A stretch of DNA of 25,901 nucleotides from the NCBI GenBank assembly GCA_964568805.1, contig CAZMRW010000069.1, forward strand, positions 1 to 25,901. The letters run 5' to 3'. The first letter of the stretch is position 1. Each line of letters begins with the position of its first letter. Of the stretch, positions 8,125 to 17,138 are shown in pieces. The translations under genes were made by a program, and so were the position numbers. This DNA comes from CAZMRW01 sp964568805 (lineage in GTDB: Bacteria > Pseudomonadota > Gammaproteobacteria > Methylococcales > Methylomonadaceae). Below the pieces are notes generated by a model. It was not told the DNA's origin and did no database searches. It saw only the letters and a program-made list of their open reading frames with translations.

Positions 8125-8991
8125 TTAAACGGCTGCCGCGCCGGCTACGATTTCTGAAATTTCCTGCGTAATAGCGGCTTGTCTGGCTTTGTTGTATATC
8201 AGTTGCAATTCCTTGATCAGGTTTCCGGCATTATCGGACGCGCTCTTCATCGCCACCATTCTGGCGGCCTGTTCGCAGGCATTATTTTCAACCAGCCCCT
8301 GATAGACGATCGATTCGATGTAACGGGTCAATAAATGATCCAGAACTTCCTTGGCGTCAGGCTCATAAAGATAATCCCAATGGCCTGACAGTTTTTCATC
8401 CAGCTCTTCGGCTACAACCGGGAGTATCTTTTCCAGATTCGGGCGCTGAGTCATGGTGTTGACAAACTCATTGCTGGCCACATAAAGCTCGTCGATCTCC
8501 CCTTGCGCATAAGCATCCAGCATGATTTTGATAATCCCAACAACGTCCTGAAGATGGGGCGTATCGCCCAGTTTGGAAACCTGTCCCACTAAATTCGTTT
8601 TTTTAAGATTGCTGAAAAAAACGGTTGCTTTAGTGCCGACCGTGCAAACATTCACGCCTAAATTGGCTTTATCCCACTGGGACAATTGCGACAGCGTTTT
8701 TCTGAACAGGTTGGAATTCAGCCCTCCGCATAAGCCCCGGTCGGAACTGATCACAATCAGACCTACCTTTTTAGCGTCCCGCGGTACAAGAAAAGGGTGC
8801 TTGTACTCAGGATTGGCATGGGCCAGATGTTTGATAATCCGGCCAATTCGTTTTGAGTAGGGACGTGTCGCCTGCATCCTGTCTTTTGTTTTACGCATTT
8901 TACTCGCGGCAACCATTTCCATTGCCCGGGTAATCTTTTGAGTGTTTTTGATACTCGAAATCTTGGTGCGTATTTCTTTACCAACAGCCAT
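8125..8991 (-). CDS. atpG: F1 ATP synthase gamma subunit
   Basis: Central shaft of F1 that turns inside the alpha3beta3 head. It is 288 aa. The long N-terminal helix begins MAVGKEIRTKISSIKNTQKITRAMEMVAASKMRK, partly quoted here as its diagnostic parts KEIRTKISSIKNTQKIT and AMEMVAASK. The middle Rossmann-like part has SDRGLCGGLN. The C-terminal helix has RMVAMKSASDNA and NKARQAAITQEI, the second conserved signature. The gap to atpA is 12 bases. Confidence 0.98.
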   Translation of the reverse strand: MAVGKEIRTKISSIKNTQKITRAMEMVAASKMRKTKDRMQATRPYSKRIGRIIKHLAHANPEYKHPFLVPRDAKKVGLIVISSDRGLCGGLNSNLFRKTLSQLSQWDKANLGVNVCTVGTKATVFFSNLKKTNLVGQVSKLGDTPHLQDVVGIIKIMLDAYAQGEIDELYVASNEFVNTMTQRPNLEKILPVVAEELDEKLSGHWDYLYEPDAKEVLDHLLTRYIESIVYQGLVENNACEQAARMVAMKSASDNAGNLIKELQLIYNKARQAAITQEISEIVAGAAAV

Positions 8992-9003
8992 TTGGAGACC
9001 CTT

Positions 9004-10545
9004 TTACCAGCTATGCGTTTTGACGAAAGTTTCAATAGCAGCTTGAATAGCCTCTTTGATTTCGTTTGTGAAATCGCCGCTTGCATTGATCTTGTCCATT
9101 AACCCGGCGTGTTCTGTCTTCATATACAGTTGCAGGGCGGATTCAAAAGCGAGAACCTTGTTAACTTCCACGCTATCAAGAAAACCTTCGTTGGCTGCAT
9201 ACAGCGAAACCGCCATTTGCGCGACCGACATCGGCGAATACTGATTTTGTTTCATCAATTCGGTGACGCGTTGACCACGCTCGATCTGCTTGCGGGTGCT
9301 CTCATCAAGATCCGATGCAAACTGGGCAAAAGCAGCCAGTTCACGAAATTGCGCAAGGTCCAGACGAATACCGCCGCCCAGTTTCTTGATGATTTTGGTC
9401 TGTGCGGCGCCGCCTACCCGGGAAACCGACAAACCGGCGTTTACCGCAGGACGTATACCCGAGTTAAACAGGCTGCTTTCCAGGAATATCTGTCCGTCCG
9501 TGATCGAAATGACGTTGGTCGGGACGAAAGCCGATACGTCGCCGCCCTGAGTTTCGATAATGGGCAGAGCCGTCAATGAACCGGTTTTACCTTTGACTTT
9601 GCCACCGGTCAGTTTTTCAACTTCAGCGGCATTAATTCTGGAGGCTCTTTCCAGCAGACGGGAATGCAAATAGAATACGTCTCCAGGATACGCTTCACGT
9701 CCCGGCGGACGGCGAAGCAACAGGGAAACCTGACGATACGCCCAGGCCTGTTTGGTCAAGTCATCATAAATAATCAGGGCATCTTCGCCGCGATCCCTGA
9801 AGAACTCGCCCATCGAGCAACCGGTGTAGGGCGCAATAAATTGCATCGCCGCCGATTCCGAAGCCGATGCCGCCACGATAATCGTGTGCTCCATCGCGCC
9901 GTGTTCTTCCAGTTTACGCACCACGTTGGCAATCGACGAACGTTTTTGGCCGATAGCGACATAGATACATTTAATGCCGGTGTCTTTCTGGTTGATGATT
10001 GCATCAACCGCGATCGCGGTTTTACCGGTCTGGCGGTCGCCGATAATCAACTCCCGCTGGCCGCGGCCAACCGGAATCATCGCATCAATTGATTTCAGGC
10101 CCAACTGCACCGGTTGATCGACCGATTGACGGGCGATAACACCGGGAGCGATTTTCTCGATCGGTGAATGTTCTTTGGTGTCGATAGCGCCTTTGCCATC
10201 GATAGGATTACCCAGCGCATCGACGACACGGCCCAGCAATGCTTCACCGACGGGAACTTCCAGAATCTTGCCGGTGCATTTAACGGTATCCCCTTCGGAA
10301 ATGTGCTGGTACGAACCTAATACCACCGCACCGACGGAATCCCGTTCCAGGTTGAGCGCCATGCCGAAGGTATTGCCCGGAAACTCAAGCATCTCACCTT
10401 GCATTGCTTCAGAAAGGCCGTGGACTCTTACAATACCGTCAGTCACGCTGACTACGGTGCCTTCTGTATGCGCCTCGGCGCTCAGATCGAAGTTTTCGAT
10501 CTTCTTTTTAATCAGATCACTTATTTCAGATGGGTTTAATTGCAT
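9004..10545 (-). CDS. atpA: F1 ATP synthase alpha subunit
   Basis: Non-catalytic nucleotide-binding subunit of F1, which supplies the arginine finger to beta. It is 513 aa, the same length as E. coli AtpA. The N-terminus MQLNPSEISDLIKKKIENFD is typical and precedes the beta-barrel. Walker A is GDRQTGKT at about 169-176, Walker B is in ALIIYDDLTKQA, and the arginine-finger segment is SVSRVGGAAQ. It lies 16 bases after atpH, in the standard operon order. Confidence 0.99.
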   Translation of the reverse strand: MQLNPSEISDLIKKKIENFDLSAEAHTEGTVVSVTDGIVRVHGLSEAMQGEMLEFPGNTFGMALNLERDSVGAVVLGSYQHISEGDTVKCTGKILEVPVGEALLGRVVDALGNPIDGKGAIDTKEHSPIEKIAPGVIARQSVDQPVQLGLKSIDAMIPVGRGQRELIIGDRQTGKTAIAVDAIINQKDTGIKCIYVAIGQKRSSIANVVRKLEEHGAMEHTIIVAASASESAAMQFIAPYTGCSMGEFFRDRGEDALIIYDDLTKQAWAYRQVSLLLRRPPGREAYPGDVFYLHSRLLERASRINAAEVEKLTGGKVKGKTGSLTALPIIETQGGDVSAFVPTNVISITDGQIFLESSLFNSGIRPAVNAGLSVSRVGGAAQTKIIKKLGGGIRLDLAQFRELAAFAQFASDLDESTRKQIERGQRVTELMKQNQYSPMSVAQMAVSLYAANEGFLDSVEVNKVLAFESALQLYMKTEHAGLMDKINASGDFTNEIKEAIQAAIETFVKTHSW

Positions 10546-10561
10546 GTTCTATTTCTCACTC

Positions 10562-11095
10562 TCACAGTAGAGCCTTTTGCATTTGTTGAAGCTGGCCTCT
10601 AATAGATCCGTCAATCACTCTGTCGCCTGCACGTACCAGAACGCCGCCAATTAAAGATTTATCCACGGTTACATTCATATGGACTTTCTTGCTTAATGAT
10701 TTTTCCAGTGCTGAAGCAAAACTCTGTTTTGCCTCTTTTGTGAATGCATAGGCGGTAAATACCTCAACATCGATATAACCCTCATCCTGCGCTTTATATT
10801 CCTCGAAAATCTTCGCAATATATGACACCAGGCCTAGCCGCTTGTTATAAACAAGCAGTTTCAGAAAATTTGCACCCTCACTATCCACTTGTTCCCGGCA
10901 TAAATCCAGCATGAATGCCGATAACCGGTCATTACTCACTTTCGGATTATTGACGATCTCGGAAACGTCTTTATCTTTCAGGACGGCTGCTATAAATGCC
11001 AATGTTTCGGACCACTTTTCAGCGCTGCCCGTCTCTTTCGCTCGTTTATATACCGCCGCAGCATAAGGCCTCGCCAATGTTGCCAGTTCGCTCAT
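10562..11095 (-). CDS. atpH: F1 ATP synthase delta subunit (OSCP)
   Basis: Connects the peripheral stalk (b subunits) to the top of the alpha3beta3 head. It is 177 aa, normal for bacterial delta. The N-terminal helical bundle starts MSELATLARPYAAAVYKRA, the usual ATLARPYA signature, and the C-terminal domain has the family motif VDKSLIGGVLVRAGDRVIDGS. The gap to atpF is 11 bases. Confidence 0.97.
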   Translation of the reverse strand: MSELATLARPYAAAVYKRAKETGSAEKWSETLAFIAAVLKDKDVSEIVNNPKVSNDRLSAFMLDLCREQVDSEGANFLKLLVYNKRLGLVSYIAKIFEEYKAQDEGYIDVEVFTAYAFTKEAKQSFASALEKSLSKKVHMNVTVDKSLIGGVLVRAGDRVIDGSIRGQLQQMQKALL

Positions 11096-11106
11096 TTGCT
11101 CAACCT

Positions 11107-11577
11107 TTATAGTTTATTGGAAACTTTGCTAATGATGTCCTGATGCTTGGCTTTATCGATTTCTGCACTCAGAATCTGTTCTGCTGCGCTGACAGCCAAT
11201 GCCGCCACTTCTTTGCGCAAGCTTTCTTTAGTCTGCTGAATTTCCTGTTCCAGTTGCGCTTTCGCTGCGAGAATCAGACGGTCTCCTTCCTTTTTAGCTG
11301 TATCCTTGGATTCTTCAACGATCTCGTTGGCACGTTTTTGAGCCAGACTGACAATCTCGGAAGATTGGTCCTTGGCTTCCTTGATGACGCTCTTGGCTTT
11401 TTTCTCTGCCAGTCTCAGGTCTTCCTGGCTTTTATCGGCTGCTGCCAATCCTGCGGCAATTTTATTTCTTCGTTCTTCTAAAGAATTAAATAAAGGCGGC
11501 CAAATGTACTTCATGGTAAACCATACCAGAAGCGCAAATGTAATCATTTGCCCAATCAGAGTAGCATTGATACTCAC
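11107..11577 (-). CDS. atpF: Fo ATP synthase b subunit
   Basis: Peripheral-stalk subunit. It is 156 aa, as in E. coli. A single N-terminal membrane helix (about residues 5-25, with MITFALLVWFTMKYIWPPL) is followed by a long charged coiled coil rich in Lys, Glu and Ala to the C-terminus, ending ISKVSNKL. Only one b-type gene is present, so the stalk is a homodimer rather than the b/b' type. It follows atpE by 40 bases. Confidence 0.97.
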   Translation of the reverse strand: MSINATLIGQMITFALLVWFTMKYIWPPLFNSLEERRNKIAAGLAAADKSQEDLRLAEKKAKSVIKEAKDQSSEIVSLAQKRANEIVEESKDTAKKEGDRLILAAKAQLEQEIQQTKESLRKEVAALAVSAAEQILSAEIDKAKHQDIISKVSNKL

Positions 11578-11617
11578 GATGCGTTCCTCTTGTCGCTATT
11601 GAATGAATCAGCTTGCA

Positions 11618-11905
11618 TTAACCGGCTGCTGCAGCTTGTACTGCTGACAGGAATGGGTTCGCGAAGGTGAAGAACAGGGCCAGACCGACGCCGATCATGG
11701 TGACCGCGTCCAGCAGACCTGCAACAACGAACATCTTGACTTGCAACATGGGAACCATTTCAGGTTGACGAGCTGCACCTTCCAGAAATTTACCACCCAA
11801 CAGACCGAAGCCTATCGCCGTTCCCAAAGCTCCCATGCCAAGGACCAGACCTACCGCGATAGCAGTCAAACCTTGTACATCGGCAATTAATTTTGCAATT
11901 TCCAT
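11618..11905 (-). CDS. atpE: Fo ATP synthase c subunit
   Basis: Proteolipid that forms the rotating c-ring. It is 95 aa, with two membrane helices joined by the polar loop GGKFLEGAARQPE. The first helix has the Gly-rich face GMGALGTAIGFGLLGG. The second carries the ion-binding carboxylate Asp66 in AGLLDAVTM, equal to E. coli Asp61. I see no Na+-type ligand set, so protons are the likely coupling ion. The short C-terminal extension rich in alanine (VQAAAAG) is slightly longer than in E. coli. Confidence 0.98.
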   Translation of the reverse strand: MEIAKLIADVQGLTAIAVGLVLGMGALGTAIGFGLLGGKFLEGAARQPEMVPMLQVKMFVVAGLLDAVTMIGVGLALFFTFANPFLSAVQAAAAG

Positions 11906-11947
11906 GTTACCTCCAATTGATAAGTTATAAAAAAACAGTAATAAAAA

Positions 11948-12724
11948 TTAATGATCTTCGTGCGCCATACTCAGGTAGACGATAGTCAGCACCATGAATA
12001 TGAAGGCTTGCAAAGTAATGATCAGAATATGAAAGATTGCCCATGGAAAACTAAGCACAGGCTGTAGATAACACGGCAATAAAGCTATCAGAATAAAAAT
12101 GAGTTCGCCGGCATACAAGTTACCGAATAACCGCAGTCCCAGTGAGATCGGTTTTGCTATTTCCTCGACCAGTTTTAACAACAGGTTAAACGGCAAGAGC
12201 CAGGGACCAAAAGGTTGAAACATTAATTCCTTGGCAAAGCCCCAGGGGCCTTTTACTTTGATGCTGTAAAAAATAATCAGGAAAAAGACCGACAAGGACA
12301 TCGCAAAGGTCGCATTCAAATCGGTGCTTGGGACGACACGCAGATACTCTATGCCCATCAGCGAGCCAACCAAAGGCAGGATGTCGACCGGGAATAAATC
12401 CATAAAATTAAACAGGAACACCCAGCAAAAAATGGTTAATGCCAGCGGCGCAATCAATTTGCTTCTGCCGTGAAAACTGTCTTTAACCTGGTTATCGACG
12501 AACTCGATCATCATCTCGACAAAACTTTGCATCAACCCGGGAACGCCGGCGGTTGCTTTGTCGGCCGCTGTTTTAAAAAACCAGATAAAAAAGGCGCCCA
12601 ACACAACTGAGAAAAACAGAGTATCGAGATGCAATGTCCAGAAACCCTCGCCTGCGCTAAGAGGTGTTAAATGATGAATAATATAACCAGTTGCCCCTTC
12701 AGCGGCATGAGCTTCGGTTGCCAT
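11948..12724 (-). CDS. atpB: Fo ATP synthase a subunit
   Basis: Membrane stator that forms the two proton half-channels against the c-ring. It is 258 aa with five to six hydrophobic helices. The essential arginine is R198 in SLGLRLFGNLYAGE (E. coli R210). Further conserved parts are NFMDLFPVD, and the C-terminal QAFIFMVLTIVYLSMAHEDH with the usual His-rich end. It starts 25 bases after atpI and precedes atpE. Confidence 0.98.
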   Translation of the reverse strand: MATEAHAAEGATGYIIHHLTPLSAGEGFWTLHLDTLFFSVVLGAFFIWFFKTAADKATAGVPGLMQSFVEMMIEFVDNQVKDSFHGRSKLIAPLALTIFCWVFLFNFMDLFPVDILPLVGSLMGIEYLRVVPSTDLNATFAMSLSVFFLIIFYSIKVKGPWGFAKELMFQPFGPWLLPFNLLLKLVEEIAKPISLGLRLFGNLYAGELIFILIALLPCYLQPVLSFPWAIFHILIITLQAFIFMVLTIVYLSMAHEDH

Positions 12725-12749
12725 CGTTTCTCCCTACAAATTTATAATA

Positions 12750-13109
12750 TCAGCGCATCAGTAGCGCAAACCAAAAAACCGATAATGCTGCCAGATAGCA
12801 TACTAACAGCGGTAATATTTCTATGTTTGGAATTTGAAAAATCAGCGCGAAAAGTGCGGCTGTCAAAATTAGCTTGCCGGATTCGCCGGCATAAAACGCC
12901 CTTACAATCTTTCTTGCTTCCAGCCCGGAGGCTCTTCGCATCTTGAATGCAAAATACAGATTAGGAATAAATGCCGCGAAACCGCCCAACGCAGCGGAAA
13001 TGCCTGATACCCTTCCCCCAACCGTGACAAAGCCGGATGCCGTTACTATGATTATCAAAACCTGATAAATAAGAATTTTACTGACAGTAGAAAGCCTTCT
13101 ATCCGCCAC
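12750..13109 (-). CDS. atpI: AtpI, ATP synthase accessory membrane protein
   Basis: Small membrane protein encoded first in the atp operon; in other bacteria it helps c-ring assembly or Mg2+/ion handling. About 119 aa with four hydrophobic helices; the conserved segment is AALGGFAAFIPNLYFA, followed by a basic loop. I chose the GTG at 13109 (VADRRLST) because TTGGGG lies about seven bases upstream. A TTG four codons earlier (13121) would remove that ribosome site. Transcription likely starts about 20 bases upstream, at the promoter at 13138-13166. Confidence 0.9.
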   Translation of the reverse strand: MADRRLSTVSKILIYQVLIIIVTASGFVTVGGRVSGISAALGGFAAFIPNLYFAFKMRRASGLEARKIVRAFYAGESGKLILTAALFALIFQIPNIEILPLLVCYLAALSVFWFALLMR

Positions 13110-13137
13110 GCAGCACCCCAAATGAAATAGCTGGGGG

Positions 13138-13166
13138 ATTATAGCCAGAAGGCATCATTAAATCAA
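13138..13166 (-). promoter_or_regulatory. Sigma-70 promoter of the atp operon
   Basis: On the minus strand TTGATT (13161-13166) and TATAAT (13138-13143) are separated by exactly 17 bases. This is close to the sigma-70 consensus, and it lies about 28 bases ahead of the proposed atpI GTG. It is the best promoter-like sequence in the window and precedes the longest operon. Confidence 0.8.
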
Positions 13167-13356
13167 GGCGGATTAACTCTTCCGGACGGTTTGGCAGGAC
13201 TTTCGGATGGCGATGGAATGCGCCAGGCACTGGAACTGCCGGTTAAATTCCCTGTTAAATGCCTGGGGGCATCAGGCGAACTCATTTAATATGTGTGGCA
13301 CAATCATTCGCGAAAAGCTCTACTCGCGTTATTTTGAGTTCATACGACTCACAGGC

Positions 13357-13917
13357 CTAATGCCATCCACCGTACTGTTTGGTCGGATCGCCGCGAAAAC
13401 CGGCGGTTGTTTTGTTCGCATCCGGCACCGTACCCATACTTTCAGCGGCCATAACCAGATTGGCATGGGTATAACCACCTAGGGCCAGCGCTTTTTTGGC
13501 AATAGCGGTGGAAAGAGGATTGATGTCATACTGGGTCACATTCGGATGAACGACCGCGGTGATGTATTCTTCGGCCTCGGCCTGATTCGCTTGGGGATGG
13601 AAAGTCAGAACGATCGGCAAAACCGTATTTGCCGGTATTTCGACACGATAATGTTCGCTGTTGGATAATACGGTACTGGCAATCAGTTGGCCCTTGCTGT
13701 CAGTGACCTTGATCATGCCGGCTTTTACCGGCCCCTGGTTATCGCTGACCGCGCCTTCCAGCATGGTTGCGGTGGCATATTTTTTTACCGCCTGCTGCAA
13801 CTGCATTTTGTTTTGATTGTTTTGATCGCACCCGGCTACAAGACCCGCCAGCAAAATCATTAACAAGGGAACGCAAAGTCGTTTTTCGGTGCCGGAAGCG
13901 TAAGACTTGGTATTCAT
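13357..13917 (-). CDS. Small lipoprotein with beta-sandwich-like region
   Basis: 186 aa of unknown function. A basic N-terminus and a hydrophobic stretch lead to the lipobox LVAGC with Cys30, so the protein is probably lipid-anchored. Residues about 50-110 (ATMLEGAVSDNQGPVKAG, then VTDSKGQLIASTVL and YRVEIPA) have the pattern of a carboxypeptidase-regulatory-like or Ig-like beta-sandwich. The rest is Ala/Asn-rich, with no catalytic motif. It stands alone between the atp promoter and nadA, on the same strand as both, and about 240 bases before the atpI start. Confidence 0.7.
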   Translation of the reverse strand: MNTKSYASGTEKRLCVPLLMILLAGLVAGCDQNNQNKMQLQQAVKKYATATMLEGAVSDNQGPVKAGMIKVTDSKGQLIASTVLSNSEHYRVEIPANTVLPIVLTFHPQANQAEAEEYITAVVHPNVTQYDINPLSTAIAKKALALGGYTHANLVMAAESMGTVPDANKTTAGFRGDPTKQYGGWH

Positions 13918-14037
13918 TGAATGGCCCTCCGATTAGTTCATGTGCAGCGATACTATCATCATTAGGAACGGCGGCACTACCGTTTAAAAATTAGCCGCCG
14001 CCGGGCTTTAGGCCGCAAGGCCAGAATTCCTCAAAAC

Positions 14038-15126
14038 TTAGACGATCGACAACATATTGTCCAAGGCTTTTTTGGCTAAGGCGGCTTCATGAGGCGGCAC
14101 GGAAATCTGATTGATAACATGCCCTTCTGCCAGATTCTCCATAACCCAGGCCAAATGCTGCGGGTCGGTCCTGAACATGGTTGAACACATGCACAGGGTT
14201 GGCGACATGAAATGAACGCTTTTGCTCTGGGATTTGCATTCTTCGTGCAAGCGGTTGACCAGATTCAGCTCGGTTGCAACCAGCCAGCGGGTATTTGGCT
14301 CGGCTTCTCTTACCGTTCTCAAGATATATTCGGTTGAACCGATATAATCGGATTTCTGGCAAACTTCAAAAGAGGCTTCCGGATGCGAAATGACATTGGT
14401 GTCCGGATAACGCTCGAGAAAATTATCTATCTGTTCCGGCTTAAAAGCCTGATGCACCGAACAATAGCCTTGCCAAAGTATGATTTTGGCGTTTCGAATT
14501 TGCTCGTCGGACAATCCCCCCTTTGGCTTATTAAAATCCCAGGTGACCATGTGTTCCAGCGGGATACCCATTTGATAACCGGTATTGCGGCCCAGATGCT
14601 GATCGGGAAAAAACAGCACCTTGGGCCGTTTGGCAAAACTCCATTCCAGAATTTTCCGGGCATTGGAGGAGGTACAGACGATCCCCTCATGCTCGCCGCA
14701 AAACGCCTTTAAGTCGGCGGCGGAATTGATATAGGTCACCGGGGTGACTTCACTTTCAACATCGATGATGTCAGCCAGTTCCTGCCAGCACTGCCTGACT
14801 TTGGCAAGATTGGCCATATCAGCCATCGAGCAGCCTGCCGCCAGATCCGGCAATATCGCTATCTGCTCGGGTCTGGACAGGATATCGGCCACTTCGGCCA
14901 TAAAATGCACGCCGCAGAAGACAATATATTCGGCGTCCGATTTTGCGGCATCTCTGGAAAGTTTTAATGAATCGCCGGTGAAGTCGGCATGTTTGAAAAC
15001 TTCATCGCGCTGATAATGATGTCCCAGGATAACGCAGCGTTTTCCCAGCTTGGCTTTGGCTGCAACGATGCGGGCATCGCATTCCTCGTCAGCGAGTAAA
15101 GCATAGTCTTCAATCGGTAAACTCAT
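14038..15126 (-). CDS. nadA: Quinolinate synthase (4Fe-4S)
   Basis: Condenses iminoaspartate with dihydroxyacetone phosphate to quinolinate in de novo NAD synthesis. 362 aa from the ATG at 15126 (MSLPIEDY); a GTG 11 codons upstream (15159) would give 373. Family segments are GHHYQRDEV, FTGDSLKLSRDA, HPEASFEV and VATELNLV. The [4Fe-4S] ligands are likely Cys99 (AGCSMAD), Cys222 (GYCSVH) and Cys312 or Cys314 (LCMCSTMF), matching the three-cysteine pattern. No nadB or nadC is adjacent. Confidence 0.95.
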   Translation of the reverse strand: MSLPIEDYALLADEECDARIVAAKAKLGKRCVILGHHYQRDEVFKHADFTGDSLKLSRDAAKSDAEYIVFCGVHFMAEVADILSRPEQIAILPDLAAGCSMADMANLAKVRQCWQELADIIDVESEVTPVTYINSAADLKAFCGEHEGIVCTSSNARKILEWSFAKRPKVLFFPDQHLGRNTGYQMGIPLEHMVTWDFNKPKGGLSDEQIRNAKIILWQGYCSVHQAFKPEQIDNFLERYPDTNVISHPEASFEVCQKSDYIGSTEYILRTVREAEPNTRWLVATELNLVNRLHEECKSQSKSVHFMSPTLCMCSTMFRTDPQHLAWVMENLAEGHVINQISVPPHEAALAKKALDNMLSIV

Positions 15127-15159
15127 TTCAAAAGTCTCGGGGCAAATGGCGCAAAGCAC

Positions 15160-15467
15160 ACAGTATCAACTCTATGGACTGCGCCTGATTATCGTTCATT
15201 GTCATTAAAGACTGACAGAAACCACTAAAATTCAAAATCAAGGTCAGGCCCCTGACATACTTCGACCGAAGAAGAAGGCAAGAGAGCCCATTAAATACCA
15301 TTTTGAACGTGCCATGTATAAATTTTCAAATGATAACATGCGATGACATTCGGTTCAACGCACGCATGCCCTAACGCATGCCGTAGAACCCACGCAATCG
15401 CGCATAAAAAAGCTTGAAAACAGAAGCAATAAACCCGGCATATCTGGGGCTTTATGTTGTTAATCGC
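15160..15467. other. Gene-free stretch between the helicase gene end and nadA
   Basis: No coding sequence is supported. The stretch should carry the nadA promoter on its nadA side, but no clear -35/-10 pair stands out. It has a 6-bp palindrome GTCAGG-cc-CCTGAC (15244-15257) and a longer imperfect hairpin at 15352-15390, described separately. Confidence 0.5.
15352..15390. repeat. Imperfect REP-like hairpin downstream of the helicase gene
   Basis: GGTTC (15352-15356) pairs with GAACC (15386-15390), and an inner GCATGC (15364-15369) pairs with GCATGC (15376-15381), with a small asymmetric bulge between. It lies about 80 bases after the helicase stop. It resembles the dispersed intergenic palindromes of proteobacteria and may protect the 3' end of the transcript. 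Confidence 0.45.
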
Positions 15468-17138
15468 TCAAAGCACGCCGATTGGAAAGGCCGTGTACCG
15501 GCGCTGTTCGCTATGGATGCTGGGTCCGGCACCCTCGGCGCCTGTCGGTTCGATACCGAGATCATTCAGCGTTTTGATCAGGTCGGCGGTCACGGCTTCC
15601 CGGTTCATCACATAGGTGGAGGCAAAGCAGCGCCAGAAACGCCAACCCGCCCTTTCCAGTGTGCGCTGCCGGCGCATGTCATCGTCCCAGCGCTCAGGCC
15701 CGTGATAGCGGTCGCCATCGCACTCGATCGCGAGCCGGTTATCCTGCCGGCCCTCAACGGCCATGTCGATGCGGAACTCATGAGAGCCATTGCCCTTGCC
15801 GCCAAATCTCACCTGGGGAATCGCTTTATAGCCCCGCTCCGTTAACAGATCGTAAACGTCCCGTTCAAAATCGGATTCGCACAGCTCCCTGAGATTATCC
15901 ACGCGGGTTTCATCCTGCGCGAACGGCGTCGCGAAATGGGCAATCAGGTTGCGGCGCAGCGTATCGGCCGAGCTCAAGTCTTCGACGGCAATGCTTCGGA
16001 CCAGATACATGCGGTCCCGCGCTCGGGATGCCGCTACATTGAAACGCTGCACGAAAGTTTCTCTCGCCAACGCGCTGGCGTTGCCTTTGGAGACCACCAT
16101 CGACAAAAACATGATGTCCCGCTCCTTGCCCTGAAATGTGCGCGCATCGCCGCAGGTAATCTTGTGCCGGTCGATGATGTCGGGAGTCAGTCCCTTCGCT
16201 TGCCCCTGTTCGTCAAGATCGTCATCATTGAGCATTTCCCATATTTTGAGAGCCTGTTTGTCTCCGAGCAATGAAACCACGCCGATCGAGCGTTTCGCCA
16301 TAGTCGGGTCCTGAACGATCGCCTTGATTTCGCTGACGATATAACGGGCTTCGCCCGGGTTGATATCCTCGTTCGCCTTGCGAACACCGTCTTCGATGAT
16401 GACATCGATCAGCGGCGGATCGAGCCGCTCGGACGCTTTCGGGATGCGCAGCGGCTTCAGTTCGTGCCGATAAACTTCGCGTTTGGAGTACTCGATAATG
16501 GGCGCCACGCATCGGAAATGCTCCTTGAGCATCGTCGCGGAATCGGCGAAGACGACCTTGAACAGATCATAGATGGACCGGTCCGGCGTCATTTGATCGC
16601 GGTACAGCGGAAATTGATTGGCCAGAAAACGATGCACCAGATTCTGAATGGCTTGCGTATCCAGGAAAGAACCATCCGGCGAAACCTGTTTGTCGTCGCC
16701 GACCACCAAAATCTTTTGCGCCCGGAATATCGCAGGCAGCGCCGATAAATCGGACTGCGAGGCTTCATCGATGATCACCAGGTCGAAGCAGCCGAAATCG
16801 GCCGGCAGTGACTCGGAAATACGGTAGTGCGGCATGATCCAGCACGGAATCGCCGGACTCGCCTGCATCGCCGCATCCCGGGCCTGGCGTTGGTACAACG
16901 GCACCCGTTTGCCTTTGCGCTTGCCGATTTTCATGATCGCGGCCAGATAGGCCTGCAATGCAGCCTTGACGCTGGGCGACGCGTTTTCAGCCAGTTTCAG
17001 CCAGGTCCGTTCGCTACCGCATCCTGATAAGATCGCGCCAGCTCCGCTTCGAGCTCTGCTCTTAACGCCGTCAGCCGTTTCAACTCGACGCGTCCGTCGA
17101 TCGATTCGAGATGGTTTGCAAGCCGGTTGAGGCGCCAT
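15468..17138 (-). pseudogene. C-terminal part of a frameshifted SF1 helicase with Vsr-like nuclease domain
   Basis: This frame holds the second half of the protein begun at 20077. Only the part from about 17015 onward (residue 42, SERTWLKL) is true coding sequence; residues 1-41 are out-of-frame translation of the upstream half. Helicase motifs: II DEAS (124-127), III VVGDDKQ (145-151), V-like ARTFQGKERD (332-341) and VI NVAASRARDR (367-376). After a linker, residues about 420-530 resemble a PD-(D/E)XK nuclease of the Vsr/MTES_1575 type: Glu421 region, Asp458 in FRIDMA, and Glu472-x-Asp474 in IECDGDRYHG, followed by LERAGWRFWRC. No upstream ribosome site makes an independent product likely. 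It is either a mutation-split gene or an assembly error; the joined protein would be about 1536 aa. Confidence 0.8.

Noticed and set aside
13980..14037. Terminator of nadA
   Set aside because: Only short GC-rich inverted repeats (GGCC...GGCC) without a proper U-tract; not convincing.
16997..17138. Programmed -1 ribosomal frameshift in the helicase gene
   Set aside because: No slippery heptamer of the X XXY YYZ type is present in the overlap; mutation or sequencing error is simpler.
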